From Betaproteobacteria bacterium (GTDB lineage Bacteria; Pseudomonadota; Gammaproteobacteria; Burkholderiales; SG8-41), in the NCBI GenBank assembly GCA_947476215.1, contig CANJQI010000029.1:1-40686 (forward strand): DNA of 40,686 nt, given 5' to 3'. Each line of letters starts with the position of its first letter. Position 1 is the first letter of the stretch. The notes under the pieces were generated by a model that saw only the letters and a program-made list of their open reading frames with translations, was not told the origin of the DNA and searched no databases. The translations under genes were made by a program, and so were the position numbers. This document shows positions 25,632-35,283 of this stretch, in pieces.

Positions 25632-28238
25632 CTATAGCCGCTCCGTCACCCACGCAGGCACCGAAGCCAGCGCCGTCGGCAATTTAGAGGGATCATTGCC
25701 ACCCGCTTGTGCCATGTCGGGCCGCCCCCCGCCCTTGCCGCCCACCTGCAGCGCCACAAAGTTAACGAGTTCACCGGCTTTTACCTTGGCGACTAGATCG
25801 CTGCTCACGCCTGCGAGCAGGGTCACCTTGCCGTCATTGCTTGACGCAAGAACCAGCACACACGACTTAAGCTTGTCCTTGAGTTTGTCCATGGCCTCGC
25901 GCAATGCTTTGGCATCGGCGCCATCGAGGGCCGCCGCCAGCACCTTGCAACCCTTGATGTCCACCGCCTGCGTCACCAGGTCGTCGCCCTGGCTGGATGC
26001 AAGTTTAGACTTCAAACGCGCCAATTCCCGCTCCAGCCCCTTCATGTTCTCGACGATTTGACCGATTTTCTGCGTCACTTCCTGCGCCGGCGCTTTGAGC
26101 ACGGCGGCAGCCTGCATAAGAGCCTCTTCCTGGCGCTGCACCCAGACCAATGCCCCTTCTCCGGTGGTGGCTTCGACACGGCGTATGCCCGCCGCGACCC
26201 CGGATTCCGACATGATCTTGAAAAATCCGATATCGCCGGTGCGGACTACATGCGTGCCGCCGCATAACTCGCGCGAGAAACCAATGTCGAGCACACGCAC
26301 TTCGTCGCCGTATTTCTCGCCGAACAATGCCGTTGCGCCACCGTCCTTTACCGCATCGTCATATTTCATGATACGCGTGACCGTCGCTTCGTTATTGAGA
26401 ATCTCGGCATTGACCTTCGCCTCGACGATGCGAATCTCATCGGTGCTCAGCGGCGCATTGTGGGAAAAGTCAAACCGCGTCTTGTCAGCATCGACCAGAG
26501 AACCCTTTTGCTGCACATGCAAGCCCAGGGTTGCGCGCAGCGCTTTGTGCATCAAATGCGTCGCGGAATGATTGCGCTTGGTACGCGCGCGCGCCGCGGG
26601 ATCGACCTTCGCCTCCACCGCATCGCCCACGGAAAGCTGGCCGGCATGAAGAACGCCGTGATGACCAAACACCTCAGCCTGCACCTTGAGCGTATCCGCG
26701 ACATTGAACGTGCCCCGGCTCGTAATCAGGTGGCCACGATCGCCGACCTGCCCCCCGGATTCGGCGTAAAAAGGGGTCTTGTCCAACACTATGACCGCAC
26801 GATCCCCCGCGCCTACCACTTGCACGGCGCTCCCATCCTTGTAAATCGCAACGATCGTCGCGTTTAGCGTCAGCGTGTCATAGCCGTGAAATTCCGTTTT
26901 CTGGCCACTATATTCGACAGCGCTATGCGCGCCGAACTTCGATGCGGCGCGCGCGCGCTGGCGCTGTTCTCCCATGGAAGCTTCAAAGCCCGCGAAATCG
27001 ACCGTGACACCGCGTTCGCGTGCAATATCCGCAGTCAGGTCCAGCGGAAATCCATAAGTGTCATAAAGGCGGAAAACCGTATCGCCATTCAACATTTTGT
27101 CTTCCGATTGCAATGCGCCCTCGAGCACGGCCATGCCGTTTTCGAGTGTTTCTGCGAAACGCTCTTCTTCCTGTTTCAAAACCTGCGCGACACGATCACT
27201 GCTCGCGGCAAGTTCGGGATAAGCCTTGCCCATGACATTCACAAGGTCGGCAACCATACGATGGAAAAAGGGTTGTTTCTGACCCACCTTGTAGCCGTGG
27301 CGTATGGCCCGACGCACGATGCGCCGCAGCACGTAGCCCCGTCCCTCGCTGCCAGGAATGACGCCATCAACGATCAAAAACGCGCACGCGCGTATGTGAT
27401 CGGCAATAACCTTGAGCGAATTGTTGTGTAGATCTTTGCAATTCGTTTCACGCGCCGCCGCCTTGATCAAATCCTGAAACAGATCGATCTCGTAATTTGA
27501 ATGCACGCCCTGCAGCACTGCCGCGATGCGCTCCAGTCCCATTCCGGTATCGACCGACGGTTTGGGCAGCGGATGCAGATTGCCGTTATCGTCGCGGTTG
27601 AACTGCATGAACACCAGATTCCAGATTTCAATATAGCGATCGCCGTCGGCTTCCGGGGTACCGGGTGGCCCACCGGGAATATCGTGACCATGGTCATAAA
27701 AGATTTCCGTGCACGGCCCGCACGGCCCGGTGTCGCCCATTTGCCAGAAGTTGTCCGAGCCGCCGCCCGGCTTGTCGCCTATCCTTGTGATACGGTCGCG
27801 TGATACACCGATATCGTTGGCCCACAGGTTATAAGCTTCGTCGTCGGTCTCGTACACCGTGACCCAGAGTTTGTCCTTGGGCAGCTTGTACACGGTGGTG
27901 AGCAATTCCCATGCAAAATGGATGGCGTCGCGCTTGAAGTAATCGCCAAAGCTGAAATTGCCCAGCATTTCAAAGAACGTGTGATGACGCGCGGTGTAAC
28001 CGACATTTTCCAGGTCATTGTGCTTGCCGCCCGCACGCACGCAGCGCTGGGATGTGGTTGCGCGCTTGTAGGCCCGTTGTTCCTGCCCAAGAAACAGATC
28101 CTTGAACTGCACCATGCCGGCATTGGTAAACAGCAGCGTCGGGTCGTTGCCGGGAACGAGCGGACTTGACGAAACGACCGCATGGCCCTTGCTCTTGAAG
28201 TAATCCAGAAACTGCTGGCGAATTTCGCTGCTATTCAT
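25632..28238 (-). CDS. alaS: Alanyl-tRNA synthetase
   Basis: An 868-residue AlaRS. The catalytic domain opens with [17 protein letters not shown] and contains the motif 2-like [13 protein letters not shown]. The editing domain has the HSATHLMH zinc motif at about 555-562 and the CGGTHV motif at about 658. The C-terminal C-Ala domain ends with the [15 protein letters not shown] segment. All parts needed for charging and for Ser/Gly-tRNA editing are present. The ATG overlaps the recX stop by four bases (ATGA), so alaS is translationally coupled to recX. The recA-recX-alaS order is also found in E. coli. Confidence 0.97.
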   Translation of the reverse strand: MNSSEIRQQFLDYFKSKGHAVVSSSPLVPGNDPTLLFTNAGMVQFKDLFLGQEQRAYKRATTSQRCVRAGGKHNDLENVGYTARHHTFFEMLGNFSFGDYFKRDAIHFAWELLTTVYKLPKDKLWVTVYETDDEAYNLWANDIGVSRDRITRIGDKPGGGSDNFWQMGDTGPCGPCTEIFYDHGHDIPGGPPGTPEADGDRYIEIWNLVFMQFNRDDNGNLHPLPKPSVDTGMGLERIAAVLQGVHSNYEIDLFQDLIKAAARETNCKDLHNNSLKVIADHIRACAFLIVDGVIPGSEGRGYVLRRIVRRAIRHGYKVGQKQPFFHRMVADLVNVMGKAYPELAASSDRVAQVLKQEEERFAETLENGMAVLEGALQSEDKMLNGDTVFRLYDTYGFPLDLTADIARERGVTVDFAGFEASMGEQRQRARAASKFGAHSAVEYSGQKTEFHGYDTLTLNATIVAIYKDGSAVQVVGAGDRAVIVLDKTPFYAESGGQVGDRGHLITSRGTFNVADTLKVQAEVFGHHGVLHAGQLSVGDAVEAKVDPAARARTKRNHSATHLMHKALRATLGLHVQQKGSLVDADKTRFDFSHNAPLSTDEIRIVEAKVNAEILNNEATVTRIMKYDDAVKDGGATALFGEKYGDEVRVLDIGFSRELCGGTHVVRTGDIGFFKIMSESGVAAGIRRVEATTGEGALVWVQRQEEALMQAAAVLKAPAQEVTQKIGQIVENMKGLERELARLKSKLASSQGDDLVTQAVDIKGCKVLAAALDGADAKALREAMDKLKDKLKSCVLVLASSNDGKVTLLAGVSSDLVAKVKAGELVNFVALQVGGKGGGRPDMAQAGGNDPSKLPTALASVPAWVTERL

Positions 28239-28726
28239 TGTGCATGGCTTTCGTCAAATTCGTTCTCCGCGGTTATTTTCAACGCCGTTTCCATGGTGAA
28301 GCCGCGGCCCTGCAGGAATCGCAGCTGGCGAGCGCGTTCGGTCGCGGATTGCGGCGGCTTGCCGAATTTCTTGCGCCATACCGAACGCGCCGCATCAAAT
28401 TCCGTGTCTTTCAAGGCGGACATGGCGGCGTTGATGACCTCCTCGGCGATCCCCTTGTCGCGCAGCTCATGTATGATGCGCCGCATGCCGAACCGTCCCC
28501 TGCGATATGCCGTCACCTGCTCCATAACGCGCCGGTCCGACAGCCAGCCGCGCTGCTCGAATTCATCCAGCAGGGCCGGAATCTCATCCCGATCTTCGGA
28601 ATATTGCGCGAGCTTGCGAGCCAACTCCAGCCGCGACAGCTCGCGCCGCGCCAGCATGCCCAGCGCGCGTGCGCGCAGCCCTGGCCCGGCCTTACTCTTC
28701 TGCGATCGCCGCGGCCTTTGCTCCAC
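28235..28726 (-). CDS. recX: RecX regulatory protein
   Basis: A RecX-family inhibitor of RecA filament extension, about 163 residues as called here. The family core begins [22 protein letters not shown] and continues with [21 protein letters not shown] and a GRGF segment near the end. Because the conserved helix starts upstream of the only internal ATG (28657), I place the start at GTG 28726 with GGTGGA just before it; GTG 28735 is also possible. Either choice overlaps the end of recA by 35-44 bases. The N-terminus is therefore uncertain. It is co-transcribed with recA and coupled to alaS. Confidence 0.88.
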   Translation of the reverse strand: MEQRPRRSQKSKAGPGLRARALGMLARRELSRLELARKLAQYSEDRDEIPALLDEFEQRGWLSDRRVMEQVTAYRRGRFGMRRIIHELRDKGIAEEVINAAMSALKDTEFDAARSVWRKKFGKPPQSATERARQLRFLQGRGFTMETALKITAENEFDESHAQ

Positions 28727-29726
28727 TGGGTCCACCGCCCACTCCGATTTCCGCGCGTACCTTGGCCTCGATCTCCTGCGCCATTTCGGGATGCGCCCGC
28801 AGATACTCGCGCGTATTGTCCTTGCCCTGCCCGATACGCTCCTTGCCGTAGCTGTACCACGCACCGGACTTCTCGATAAACTTGTGTTGCACGCCCAACT
28901 CTATGATTTCGCCTTCGCGCGAAATGCCTTCTCCGTAAAGGATGTCGAAATTGGCCTGCTTGAATGGCGGAGCCACTTTGTTCTTGACGACTTTGGCACG
29001 TGTCTCCGAGCCTATGACTTCTTCGCCCTTCTTGATCGCGCCTGTGCGCCGGATATCGATGCGCACCGAGGCGTAGAACTTGAGCGCATTTCCACCCGTG
29101 GTCGTCTCGGGATTGCCGAACATCACGCCGATTTTCATGCGTATCTGATTGATGAATATCACGGTCGTATTGGAGCGCTTGATATTACCGGTCAGCTTGC
29201 GCAGGGCCTGCGACATCAAACGCGCATGTAATCCCATCTGCGGTTGTCCCATTTCGCCTTCGATTTCGGCCTTGGGCGTCAGTGCTGCGACCGAGTCGAC
29301 CACCACGACATCGACCGACCCCGAGCGCACCAGCATGTCGGCAATTTCGAGTGCCTGTTCGCCATTATCCGGCTGCGAAATCAACAGGTCCTGAACGTTA
29401 ACGCCGAGTTTTTGCGCGTACTGCGGATCCAGCGCGTGCTCGGCGTCGATGAACGCCGCGGTGCCACCCAGCTTCTGCATCTGCGCAATCACCGACAAGG
29501 TCAATGTCGTCTTGCCCGACGACTCCGGACCGTAGATTTCGACTACCCGGCCACGCGGCAGGCCACCGACGCCCAGTGCGATATCGAGACCGAGCGAACC
29601 CGTCGATACCACTTCGATGTCTTTTGCGACCTCGGATTCACCAAGGCGCATGATGGAACCCTTGCCGAACTGCTTTTCAATTTGTGACAACGCTGCCGCC
29701 AGCGCTTTGGTCTTATTTTCGTCCAT
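28692..29726 (-). CDS. recA: Recombinase RecA
   Basis: A 344-residue RecA that forms the nucleoprotein filament for homologous recombination and stimulates LexA self-cleavage. The Walker A motif GPESSGKT is at 66-73. [10 protein letters not shown] is the Walker B strand, and the [20 protein letters not shown] loop and [17 protein letters not shown] follow. The C-terminus is Ala/Glu-rich ([10 protein letters not shown]). The length is normal. ATG at 29726, with GGGG a few bases upstream. It is followed directly by recX and preceded by a 127 bp intergenic region that carries a candidate SOS box. Confidence 0.98.
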   Translation of the reverse strand: MDENKTKALAAALSQIEKQFGKGSIMRLGESEVAKDIEVVSTGSLGLDIALGVGGLPRGRVVEIYGPESSGKTTLTLSVIAQMQKLGGTAAFIDAEHALDPQYAQKLGVNVQDLLISQPDNGEQALEIADMLVRSGSVDVVVVDSVAALTPKAEIEGEMGQPQMGLHARLMSQALRKLTGNIKRSNTTVIFINQIRMKIGVMFGNPETTTGGNALKFYASVRIDIRRTGAIKKGEEVIGSETRAKVVKNKVAPPFKQANFDILYGEGISREGEIIELGVQHKFIEKSGAWYSYGKERIGQGKDNTREYLRAHPEMAQEIEAKVRAEIGVGGGPSGAKAAAIAEE

Positions 29727-29835
29727 GATTTACCCCATTTAAGTCAGATGATTATCGCACAGTCTCATGTCGGATAACGCAGGCAAGTAGACGCGGATGA
29801 CAACTATGACTTTAGTAATAGGCACCACACACCGG

Positions 29836-29851
29836 CTGCCTCCATACACAG
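29836..29851 (-). promoter_or_regulatory. Candidate LexA (SOS) box upstream of recA
   Basis: On the minus strand the 16-base sequence reads CTGT, eight bases, then GCAG, matching seven of eight fixed positions of the E. coli-type box CTGT-N8-ACAG. It lies just beyond the pncC stop codon and about 110 bp upstream of the recA ATG. A possible -10 (GATAAT on the minus strand, 29751-29756) is closer to recA, so the box would sit well upstream of it. The match is imperfect. Confidence 0.35.
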
Positions 29852-29853
29852 TA

Positions 29854-30342
29854 TTACTTGATCAGAGAGAGCACACCCTCAAGCGAACGTTCAACCGTTT
29901 GCCTGCGCACCGACTCACGGTCGCCTGCGAAGTGCCGCGTTTCAGCGATCACTGAACCATGCTTCAACGCCCAGGCGAGGCATACCATGCCCACGGGTTT
30001 TGCGGGTGTGCCGCCACCCGGCCCCGCCACGCCGCTCACAGCGACCGCCACCTGGGCATGACTGGCGGCCAATGCGCCCACCACCATTTCCCTCACTGTT
30101 TGGTCAGACACGGCGCCGTATGACTCTAGCGTCTGCGCGCTGACGGCCAGCATTTCACATTTCGCGATATTGGTATACGTGATGTAGCCGCGTTCATACC
30201 ACTCGGAGCTCCCGGCCACCATGGTCACCGCCGCGCCTATCCATCCACCGGTGCACGACTCGGCGGTCACCAATGTGTATGAACGCGCCATGAGCGCGGC
30301 ACCGGTCTCCTGCGCCAATTGATACAACCGTTGCTCGGACAT
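29854..30342 (-). CDS. pncC: Nicotinamide-nucleotide amidohydrolase (PncC; CinA C-terminal type)
   Basis: A 162-residue stand-alone CinA C-terminal domain, which deamidates NMN to nicotinate mononucleotide for NAD recycling. Key segments are TAESCTGGW (26-34), GYITYTN and AVSGVAGPGGGTPAKPVGMV (101-120), the last forming the substrate loop. The N-terminal CinA domain is absent, as in E. coli PncC (YgaD). I chose the ATG at 30342, nine bases after an AGGA sequence; an ATG three codons earlier (30351) lies directly behind the same AGGA and seems too close. pgpA ends just upstream. The pncC-recA link is conserved in many proteobacteria. Confidence 0.92.
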   Translation of the reverse strand: MSEQRLYQLAQETGAALMARSYTLVTAESCTGGWIGAAVTMVAGSSEWYERGYITYTNIAKCEMLAVSAQTLESYGAVSDQTVREMVVGALAASHAQVAVAVSGVAGPGGGTPAKPVGMVCLAWALKHGSVIAETRHFAGDRESVRRQTVERSLEGVLSLIK

Positions 30343-30353
30343 AGCCTTCATTC

Positions 30354-30815
30354 CTATACGGTTAATAGAGCCCGTGCCAGCGCCAGTACCAGCAGCGTAT
30401 AGCCCGCCGCAAGCAGGTCATCAAACATGACGCCGAATCCACCGTGCAATGTGCGATCGTAATAGCGGATGGGCTGTGGTTTGACTATGTCGAACAGGCG
30501 GAATAACAAAAACGCGAACACCTGCCACACCAATCCTTGAGGCGTAAAAACCAGCACCAGCAAAAATGCGACCACCTCATCCCACACCATGCCGCCATGG
30601 TCGGACACGCCCAGCGCGCGCCCGGTGCGTCCGCATGCCCAGATACCGGCCACGAATCCCAGCGCGATTAACACCAACTGTATCTGCAGGGAAAATTGCG
30701 CTGCCCATCCCCAATATAGCGGCACAGCCAAGAGAGTACCGACCGTGCCCGGTGCACGTGGTACCAGGCCCGCGCCGCCACCGAGCGCGATCAGGTGCGC
30801 CGGGTGCTGCAACAT
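30354..30815 (-). CDS. pgpA: Phosphatidylglycerophosphatase A
   Basis: A 153-residue inner-membrane phosphatase that makes phosphatidylglycerol from its phosphate. Conserved segments are HPAHLIALGGGAGLVPRAPGT (4-24), DHGGMVWDEVVAF, RLFDIVKPQPI and HGGFGVMFDDLLAAGY; the acidic residues are the expected metal ligands. At least three hydrophobic helices are visible. I took the ATG at 30815, which leaves 28 bp after thiL and has GGATGG six bases upstream. A GTG at 30890 would add 25 residues (including the GFGWRF often seen in relatives) but overlap thiL by 47 bases. The N-terminus is therefore uncertain. Confidence 0.9.
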   Translation of the reverse strand: MLQHPAHLIALGGGAGLVPRAPGTVGTLLAVPLYWGWAAQFSLQIQLVLIALGFVAGIWACGRTGRALGVSDHGGMVWDEVVAFLLVLVFTPQGLVWQVFAFLLFRLFDIVKPQPIRYYDRTLHGGFGVMFDDLLAAGYTLLVLALARALLTV

Positions 30816-30843
30816 GAATCGCCATCCGAATCCCGTGCGCGCT

Positions 30844-31815
30844 TCAGCCGAAATGATCGTACCCTCCGCCTCCCGTGCTACGCATCGCACTACCGTCAGC
30901 CATACGCACGATCAACGTCGGCCGGCCGCGCACACGCGCCTGAATTTGCCCGATGCGCGTCAATTCCGTACGCGTGATATGGCCCGCACGCAGAACACGC
31001 GCACGCTTGGAACGCGGCGCGGTGAAACACAGCTCATAGTCATCGCCACCCGCGAGCAACGCACGGCACGCAACGACGCCGTCCAGATGGCGGGCCATGA
31101 CCACCGATTTTGGCAGCAGCGCCATTTCAATCTGCGCGGCGACTCTCGAGCGATCGAGAATATGCCCGAGATCAGCCAACAAGCCATCCGATATATCAAT
31201 CGCGCTGTGCGCGATTCCCCTCAGTGCGAGTCCCAATGTCACGCGCGGCTGCGGCCGGTGCAGCCGCGCAGCACAAGTTTTCATCTCTGCGGGTCTGAGC
31301 GTGAGCTGCCGTCTTAGCGCCGCCAGCGCCAATGCCGCGTCTCCCAGCTTACCGCTGATCCAGATATCATCCCCCGGGATCGCACCATCACGCCGCAGCG
31401 CCTTGCCGCGCGGCACCATGCCCATGATCTGCACGCAAATATTCAACGGGCCGCGTGTCGTGTCCCCACCGATCAGATCGACCTGGTGGCGTCGCGCCAG
31501 AGCCATGAAGCCGCGTGAAAACGCGGCCAGCCATTTCTGATCGACGCCGGGCAGCGCAAGCGCCAAGGTCGCCCAGCGCGGCGTGGCGCCCATCGCCGCC
31601 ATGTCCGAAAGGTTAACTGCCATGGCCTTGTGACCGAGTTGGCGGGGCTCCGCATCGGCAAAAAAATGCGTATCTGAAACCAGCATGTCCGCGGAAATCA
31701 CCAGTTCGCAGCCGCTCTCCACCCGCACCACGGCCGCGTCATCGCCCACGCCGAGCACCGTGTTTCGTGCGCGGTGCGTAAAGTATCGACGAATCAGATC
31801 AAATTCTGAGACCAC
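30844..31815 (-). CDS. thiL: Thiamine-monophosphate kinase
   Basis: A 323-residue ThiL, which phosphorylates thiamine monophosphate to the active diphosphate. It starts with the typical SEFDLIRRYFT and has the Mg-ATP motif GVGDDAAVV at about 22-30. SADMLVSDTHF, KAMAVNLSDMAAMGA, IGGDTTRG, SGKLGDAALAL, DISDGLLADLGH and GGDDYELCFT follow in order. The start is most likely GTG at 31815, one base after the stop of the small membrane-protein gene, since this gives the family N-terminus; longer frames would overlap that gene. It is followed by pgpA. Confidence 0.94.
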   Translation of the reverse strand: MVSEFDLIRRYFTHRARNTVLGVGDDAAVVRVESGCELVISADMLVSDTHFFADAEPRQLGHKAMAVNLSDMAAMGATPRWATLALALPGVDQKWLAAFSRGFMALARRHQVDLIGGDTTRGPLNICVQIMGMVPRGKALRRDGAIPGDDIWISGKLGDAALALAALRRQLTLRPAEMKTCAARLHRPQPRVTLGLALRGIAHSAIDISDGLLADLGHILDRSRVAAQIEMALLPKSVVMARHLDGVVACRALLAGGDDYELCFTAPRSKRARVLRAGHITRTELTRIGQIQARVRGRPTLIVRMADGSAMRSTGGGGYDHFG

Positions 31816-31816
31816 T

Positions 31817-32065
31817 CTATGTACGCTGTGCGGGATCGGTGTTCTGTTCCTGCTTGCCGGCGTTTTCCTCCTGCCATTTCTTCTTGATGGCATATGGAAA
31901 ATAGAAGTCGGCCGCGGCAAACAGAAAGAAAATGATGACGAGCGATCGTATGCTTCCGGGCGGCAGGAAGGATGCGCCTTCGATCAACACATACAAGCCA
32001 AGCAGCGCATTAATCACGCCGCCGATGTAAAACATTGTAATGCGTTTCTTAATTTTAGGATCCAT
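31817..32065 (-). CDS. Small membrane protein of unknown function between nusB and thiL
   Basis: An 82-residue protein with two hydrophobic segments, at about 11-34 (MFYIGGVINALLGLYVLIEG) and 38-60 (SIRSLVIIFFLFAAADFYFP). A basic N-terminus (DPKIKKR) precedes them and a charged tail (KKKWQEENAGKQ) ends the protein, so both ends are probably cytoplasmic. The ATG at 32065 has AGGAG seven bases upstream. It lies eight bases after nusB and one base before thiL. I do not recognise a named family, but a similar protein occupies this slot in other betaproteobacteria as far as I recall. It might assist thiL or pgpA at the membrane; that is conjecture. Confidence 0.85.
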   Translation of the reverse strand: MDPKIKKRITMFYIGGVINALLGLYVLIEGASFLPPGSIRSLVIIFFLFAAADFYFPYAIKKKWQEENAGKQEQNTDPAQRT

Positions 32066-32073
32066 GTCCGCTC

Positions 32074-32526
32074 CTATCTTGCGCCTATCTCATGCGGACG
32101 CTTGTCCACGGCCAGCTTGTCGATTACGCCGTTGACATACTTGAAGCCGTCCGTACCACCATAACTCTTCGCCAGCTCAACCGCTTCATTGATTACCACG
32201 CGATAGGGCACCTCAGGCTGGCAGTCGAATTCGAATGCCGCAATCAGCAGAATTGCGCGCTCTATCGGGCTCAGCTCAGTGTATTTGCGATCAAGGTACG
32301 GCTGCAGCATCAATTCGAACCGCGGCGCGTCGCATATTACGCCTGTCAGCAGAGTGGAAAAATAACCCCCATCGCACTTCTCGAACCCCTTGACCGCGGA
32401 CAACTGCTGCACGATGGTCGCGGCGTCCGTCCCCGTAAGCTGCCACTGATACAATCCCTGCAACGCAAACTCACGTGCGCGATAACGGCTGCTGCGACGC
32501 GCGGTCGATGCCTGCTGGCGAGTCAT
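32074..32526 (-). CDS. nusB: Transcription antitermination factor NusB
   Basis: A 150-residue NusB that, with NusE (S10), binds boxA RNA to support antitermination in rRNA operons. The arginine-rich N-terminus (RRSSRYRAREFALQGLYQW) is the RNA-binding helix. ELSPIERAILLIAAFEF and VPYRVVINEAVELAKSYGGTDGFKYVNGVID are the hallmark C-terminal helices. The length is normal. It lies 34 bp after ribH, an order seen across proteobacteria. Confidence 0.96.
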   Translation of the reverse strand: MTRQQASTARRSSRYRAREFALQGLYQWQLTGTDAATIVQQLSAVKGFEKCDGGYFSTLLTGVICDAPRFELMLQPYLDRKYTELSPIERAILLIAAFEFDCQPEVPYRVVINEAVELAKSYGGTDGFKYVNGVIDKLAVDKRPHEIGAR

Positions 32527-32560
32527 GCCGCTCGTGCCAGCTTCGACATCTTCAAAAATT

Positions 32561-33037
32561 TCATTGGCTGTCCAGCCGCCGCAGCAGGTTCGCCATTTCC
32601 ACGGCCGCCGCTGCGCAATCGGCGCCCTTTTCGTTCATGCGCGCAATCGCCTGGGCATCGTTCTCAGTGGTAAGTATGCCGTTCGCAACCGGTATGCCGG
32701 AGTCTAGCTGCACTGTCATGATGCCACTGGCCGATTCGTTGGAGACGATTTCGAAATGATAGGTTTCACCGCGTATTACCGCGCCCAACGCGATCAGCGC
32801 ATCAAATTTCCCGGTATTGGCCATCTTCTGGAGCGCAAGAGGTACTTCCAGCGCGCCGGGCACGTAGACCGTCGTGACACTATCATCACTCACCTGCAGC
32901 TTCGCCAGCGCCGCCACACAACTCGCAAGCAGACCTTCACCAATGCGCGCATTGAAGCGCGCAACCACAATCCCGATGCGCATCCCGGCGCCACTGCCGC
33001 CGGCGTCCGAACTGCCGGATGTATCCCTTTTTGCCAT
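32561..33037 (-). CDS. ribH: 6,7-dimethyl-8-ribityllumazine synthase
   Basis: A 158-residue lumazine synthase, the penultimate step of riboflavin synthesis. After a Ser/Gly-rich 18-residue lead comes [14 protein letters not shown] with the substrate-binding Phe-Asn. [30 protein letters not shown] (with the catalytic His) and [11 protein letters not shown] follow. The family fold is a 60-mer or pentamer. ATG at 33037, four bases after the ribBA stop, indicating co-transcription. Confidence 0.96.
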   Translation of the reverse strand: MAKRDTSGSSDAGGSGAGMRIGIVVARFNARIGEGLLASCVAALAKLQVSDDSVTTVYVPGALEVPLALQKMANTGKFDALIALGAVIRGETYHFEIVSNESASGIMTVQLDSGIPVANGILTTENDAQAIARMNEKGADCAAAAVEMANLLRRLDSQ

Positions 33038-33041
33038 TTTT

Positions 33042-34145
33042 CTACGCTTTCGAATTATCGTCCGGCAACATATAGCCTGTTACCTGCAGACCGAAGCCGG
33101 CCATGCTGGGCATTCTGCGCGGACGCGACAGCAACTTCATTTTCGCGACCTTGAGATCGCGCAGGATTTGCGACCCGATTCCATAAGTGCGCAGCGCATT
33201 TTTCTGCGGGACACGAACTGCCCCGGGCTGCGCCCTTTCAAGTAGCTGGGCGGCCGATTCGGGCCGGTAGAGCAATACGATCACGCCGCATTCGGCGCGG
33301 CCTATGGCCGCCAACGCCTGATTGATGTTCCACGAATGGGTGGATATGCTTGCGTCGAGCAAATCAATCACCGAAACCGGCTCATGCACACGGACCAACA
33401 CTTCGCTATCCGGCCTGATCTCGCCCTTGACCAGCGCGAGGTGGGTCGCCTGCCCTATTCTGTCGCTGTAGACGACCAGGCGGAACTTTCCATGCATGGT
33501 CTCGATTTCACGTTCGGAAACGCGCTGCACCAGTGACTCGGTGCGGCTGCGATGGTGTATCAGGTCTGCAATCGTGCCTATCTTCAGCTTGTGATGATTT
33601 GCAAATTCAATCAGATCGGGCAAGCGCGCCATCTCGCCGTCTTCTTTCAGAATTTCGCAAATCACGGCAGCAGGGGCAACACCCGCCAGATGCGCCAGAT
33701 CGCAGCCGGCTTCGGTGTGACCTGCCCGTACCAGCACACCTCCCTTCTGCGCCTTCAGGGGAAAAATGTGCCCGGGTTGCACGATATCCACCGGACTTGC
33801 ATCGGCGCGCACCGCCGCCTGCACGGTGCGCGAACGATCGGCGGCGGAAATGCCCGTCGTGACGCCTTCAGCGGCCTCGATGGATACAGTGAAATTGGTA
33901 CCCAGCGGCGAATTGTTGCTCGCGACCATCAACGGCAAATTCAGCTGCTGGCATTTCTCCTCGGTCAACGTCAGACAAATCAGACCGCGTCCATGGCGTG
34001 CCATGAAATTGATTGCTTCCGGCGTGACAAACTCCGCCGCAAGCACCAGGTCGCCTTCGTTTTCACGATCCTCTTCGTCGACAAGCACGACCATCTTGCC
34101 GGCGCGCATGTCGGCGATGATTTCAGTTATAGCGCTGACTGACAT
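33042..34145 (-). CDS. ribBA: RibBA-like: DHBP synthase with a degenerate GTP cyclohydrolase II domain
   Basis: A 367-residue two-domain protein. The N-terminal 3,4-dihydroxy-2-butanone-4-phosphate synthase domain (1 to about 200) is intact, with [11 protein letters not shown] (23-33), HGRGLICL and [15 protein letters not shown] (141-155). The C-terminal domain aligns with GTP cyclohydrolase II ([15 protein letters not shown] at 319-333). However, the zinc-binding cysteine region is replaced by [13 protein letters not shown] (252-264), with no CxxTGD or CDC motif. It should supply the four-carbon unit but not hydrolyse GTP, so a separate RibA is expected elsewhere. This hybrid type, sometimes called RibBX, is known in other proteobacteria. 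ATG at 34145, with AGGA four bases upstream. It is normally preceded by ribE, but here by the Bug island. Confidence 0.93.
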   Translation of the reverse strand: MSVSAITEIIADMRAGKMVVLVDEEDRENEGDLVLAAEFVTPEAINFMARHGRGLICLTLTEEKCQQLNLPLMVASNNSPLGTNFTVSIEAAEGVTTGISAADRSRTVQAAVRADASPVDIVQPGHIFPLKAQKGGVLVRAGHTEAGCDLAHLAGVAPAAVICEILKEDGEMARLPDLIEFANHHKLKIGTIADLIHHRSRTESLVQRVSEREIETMHGKFRLVVYSDRIGQATHLALVKGEIRPDSEVLVRVHEPVSVIDLLDASISTHSWNINQALAAIGRAECGVIVLLYRPESAAQLLERAQPGAVRVPQKNALRTYGIGSQILRDLKVAKMKLLSRPRRMPSMAGFGLQVTGYMLPDDNSKA

Positions 34146-34263
34146 TTTGTCCTGAATCCGGAAATTGAACGCTACGCCGGTTGCGCGAGCGTGGAAGTCA
34201 CGATTTTATCTCAGTCGCGCAGGCTTCCGGAAATTACCGTCAGTCATGCCATTCGATGGCAGG

Positions 34264-35232
34264 TCAGTCCTCGCGAATTCCGGCATTCTTGATGACCTTG
34301 CCCCACAGGGCGACTTCCGACTTGATAAAAGCCGCGAACTCCCGCGGCGTATTGGCGACGACCTCCATGCCTATGCCCAGCAAGCGCTCCGTAACCTCAG
34401 GCCTGCGCAGCGTGCCGGCAATTTCCTTGTGCAAGCGTCCAATGATGTCAGGCGGCGTGCCGGCGGGCGCAAAATAGCCGAACGGCGTGGTGGAGACAAA
34501 GCCCGGCAATCCGGATTCGACGGCCGTCGGCAGTCCGGGTGTCAGGGCAGATTGATGCAGGGTGGTAACAGCCAGCGCCCGTACCTTGCCGGATTTCATG
34601 TGCGCCGCCACGGTGCCGGCATTGGGAAAGCTCATTTGGACCTCACCGGCAATCAACGCCACCAGTCCCGGGCCGCTGCCCTTGAAGGCGATACGTACGA
34701 TATTCACACCCGCCAGCACCTTGAATAACTCGCCCGTCAAATGCGCACCCGACCCCGTCGAGCCCGAAGCGTAATTAAACTCGCCCGGACGCGATTTAGC
34801 GAGTGCGATCAGGTCCTTAACGGACTTAACCGACAACGACGGGTGCACCACTATGACCCCAGGGGAAGTGGTGCCCAGTGTAATCGGCGCGAAATCCCTC
34901 AGCACATCGTAGGCCACATGCGCCCTGAGCAACGGCGATATCCAGATCGTGGAACCATAGGAAAGTATGGTGTAACCGTCCGGCTGCGCTCTTGCCACCA
35001 CATCCGCTCCAAGCACGCCGCGATTATCGACGACCAGCGGCTGCCCTAGTGCACCGGAGAGCGCGGACTGCATGATGCGCACCGCGGCATCGCTGCCACC
35101 ACCGGGCTCCGTCGTTACGATACGGATGGGCTTGGCGGGGTAATGCCGAAGCTGAGCGTATGCCCCCTGGTAGCCGGTCGCCAATCCAGCCACCAGCGTG
35201 AGCGCAACTAAAATGTTGGGGTTCGAATGCAT
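34264..35232 (-). CDS. Bug family TTT substrate-binding protein
   Basis: A 322-residue TctC/Bug-type periplasmic protein with a signal peptide (1-26, cleavage near GAYA-Q). YPAKPIRI (31-38) and GGGSDAAVR (44-52) are the family N-terminal signatures. SVKDLIALAKSRPGEFNYAS and ESGLPGF follow. The ATG at 35232 is used; two codons upstream is only a TTG. It is divergent from another Bug gene 283 bp away and 118 bp from the ribBA start, so it separates ribBA from its expected partner ribE. It is similar in layout to the two plus-strand Bug genes beyond it, which suggests local duplication. The ligand is unknown and no permease gene is nearby. Confidence 0.9.
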   Translation of the reverse strand: MHSNPNILVALTLVAGLATGYQGAYAQLRHYPAKPIRIVTTEPGGGSDAAVRIMQSALSGALGQPLVVDNRGVLGADVVARAQPDGYTILSYGSTIWISPLLRAHVAYDVLRDFAPITLGTTSPGVIVVHPSLSVKSVKDLIALAKSRPGEFNYASGSTGSGAHLTGELFKVLAGVNIVRIAFKGSGPGLVALIAGEVQMSFPNAGTVAAHMKSGKVRALAVTTLHQSALTPGLPTAVESGLPGFVSTTPFGYFAPAGTPPDIIGRLHKEIAGTLRRPEVTERLLGIGMEVVANTPREFAAFIKSEVALWGKVIKNAGIRED

Positions 35233-35270
35233 ACTCAATGGATGGAGCTCATGAATAGAGAGTTATGGGC

Positions 35271-35283
35271 AAGTCCGGGACTT
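35271..35283. promoter_or_regulatory. Perfect dyad AAGTCC-G-GGACTT in the Bug/Bug divergent region
   Basis: A perfect six-base inverted repeat around one base lies 38 bp upstream of the minus-strand Bug ATG, within the divergent intergenic region of 282 bp between two Bug genes. Its position suits an operator. No regulator gene is adjacent and the remaining sequence shows only AT-rich stretches, without a clear promoter. Confidence 0.3.

Noticed and set aside
34146-34263. FMN riboswitch upstream of ribBA
   Set aside because: The conserved RFN segments (AGGGGC..., GAGCCCGCGAGCG-like) are not present on the minus strand in the 118 bp before ribBA.
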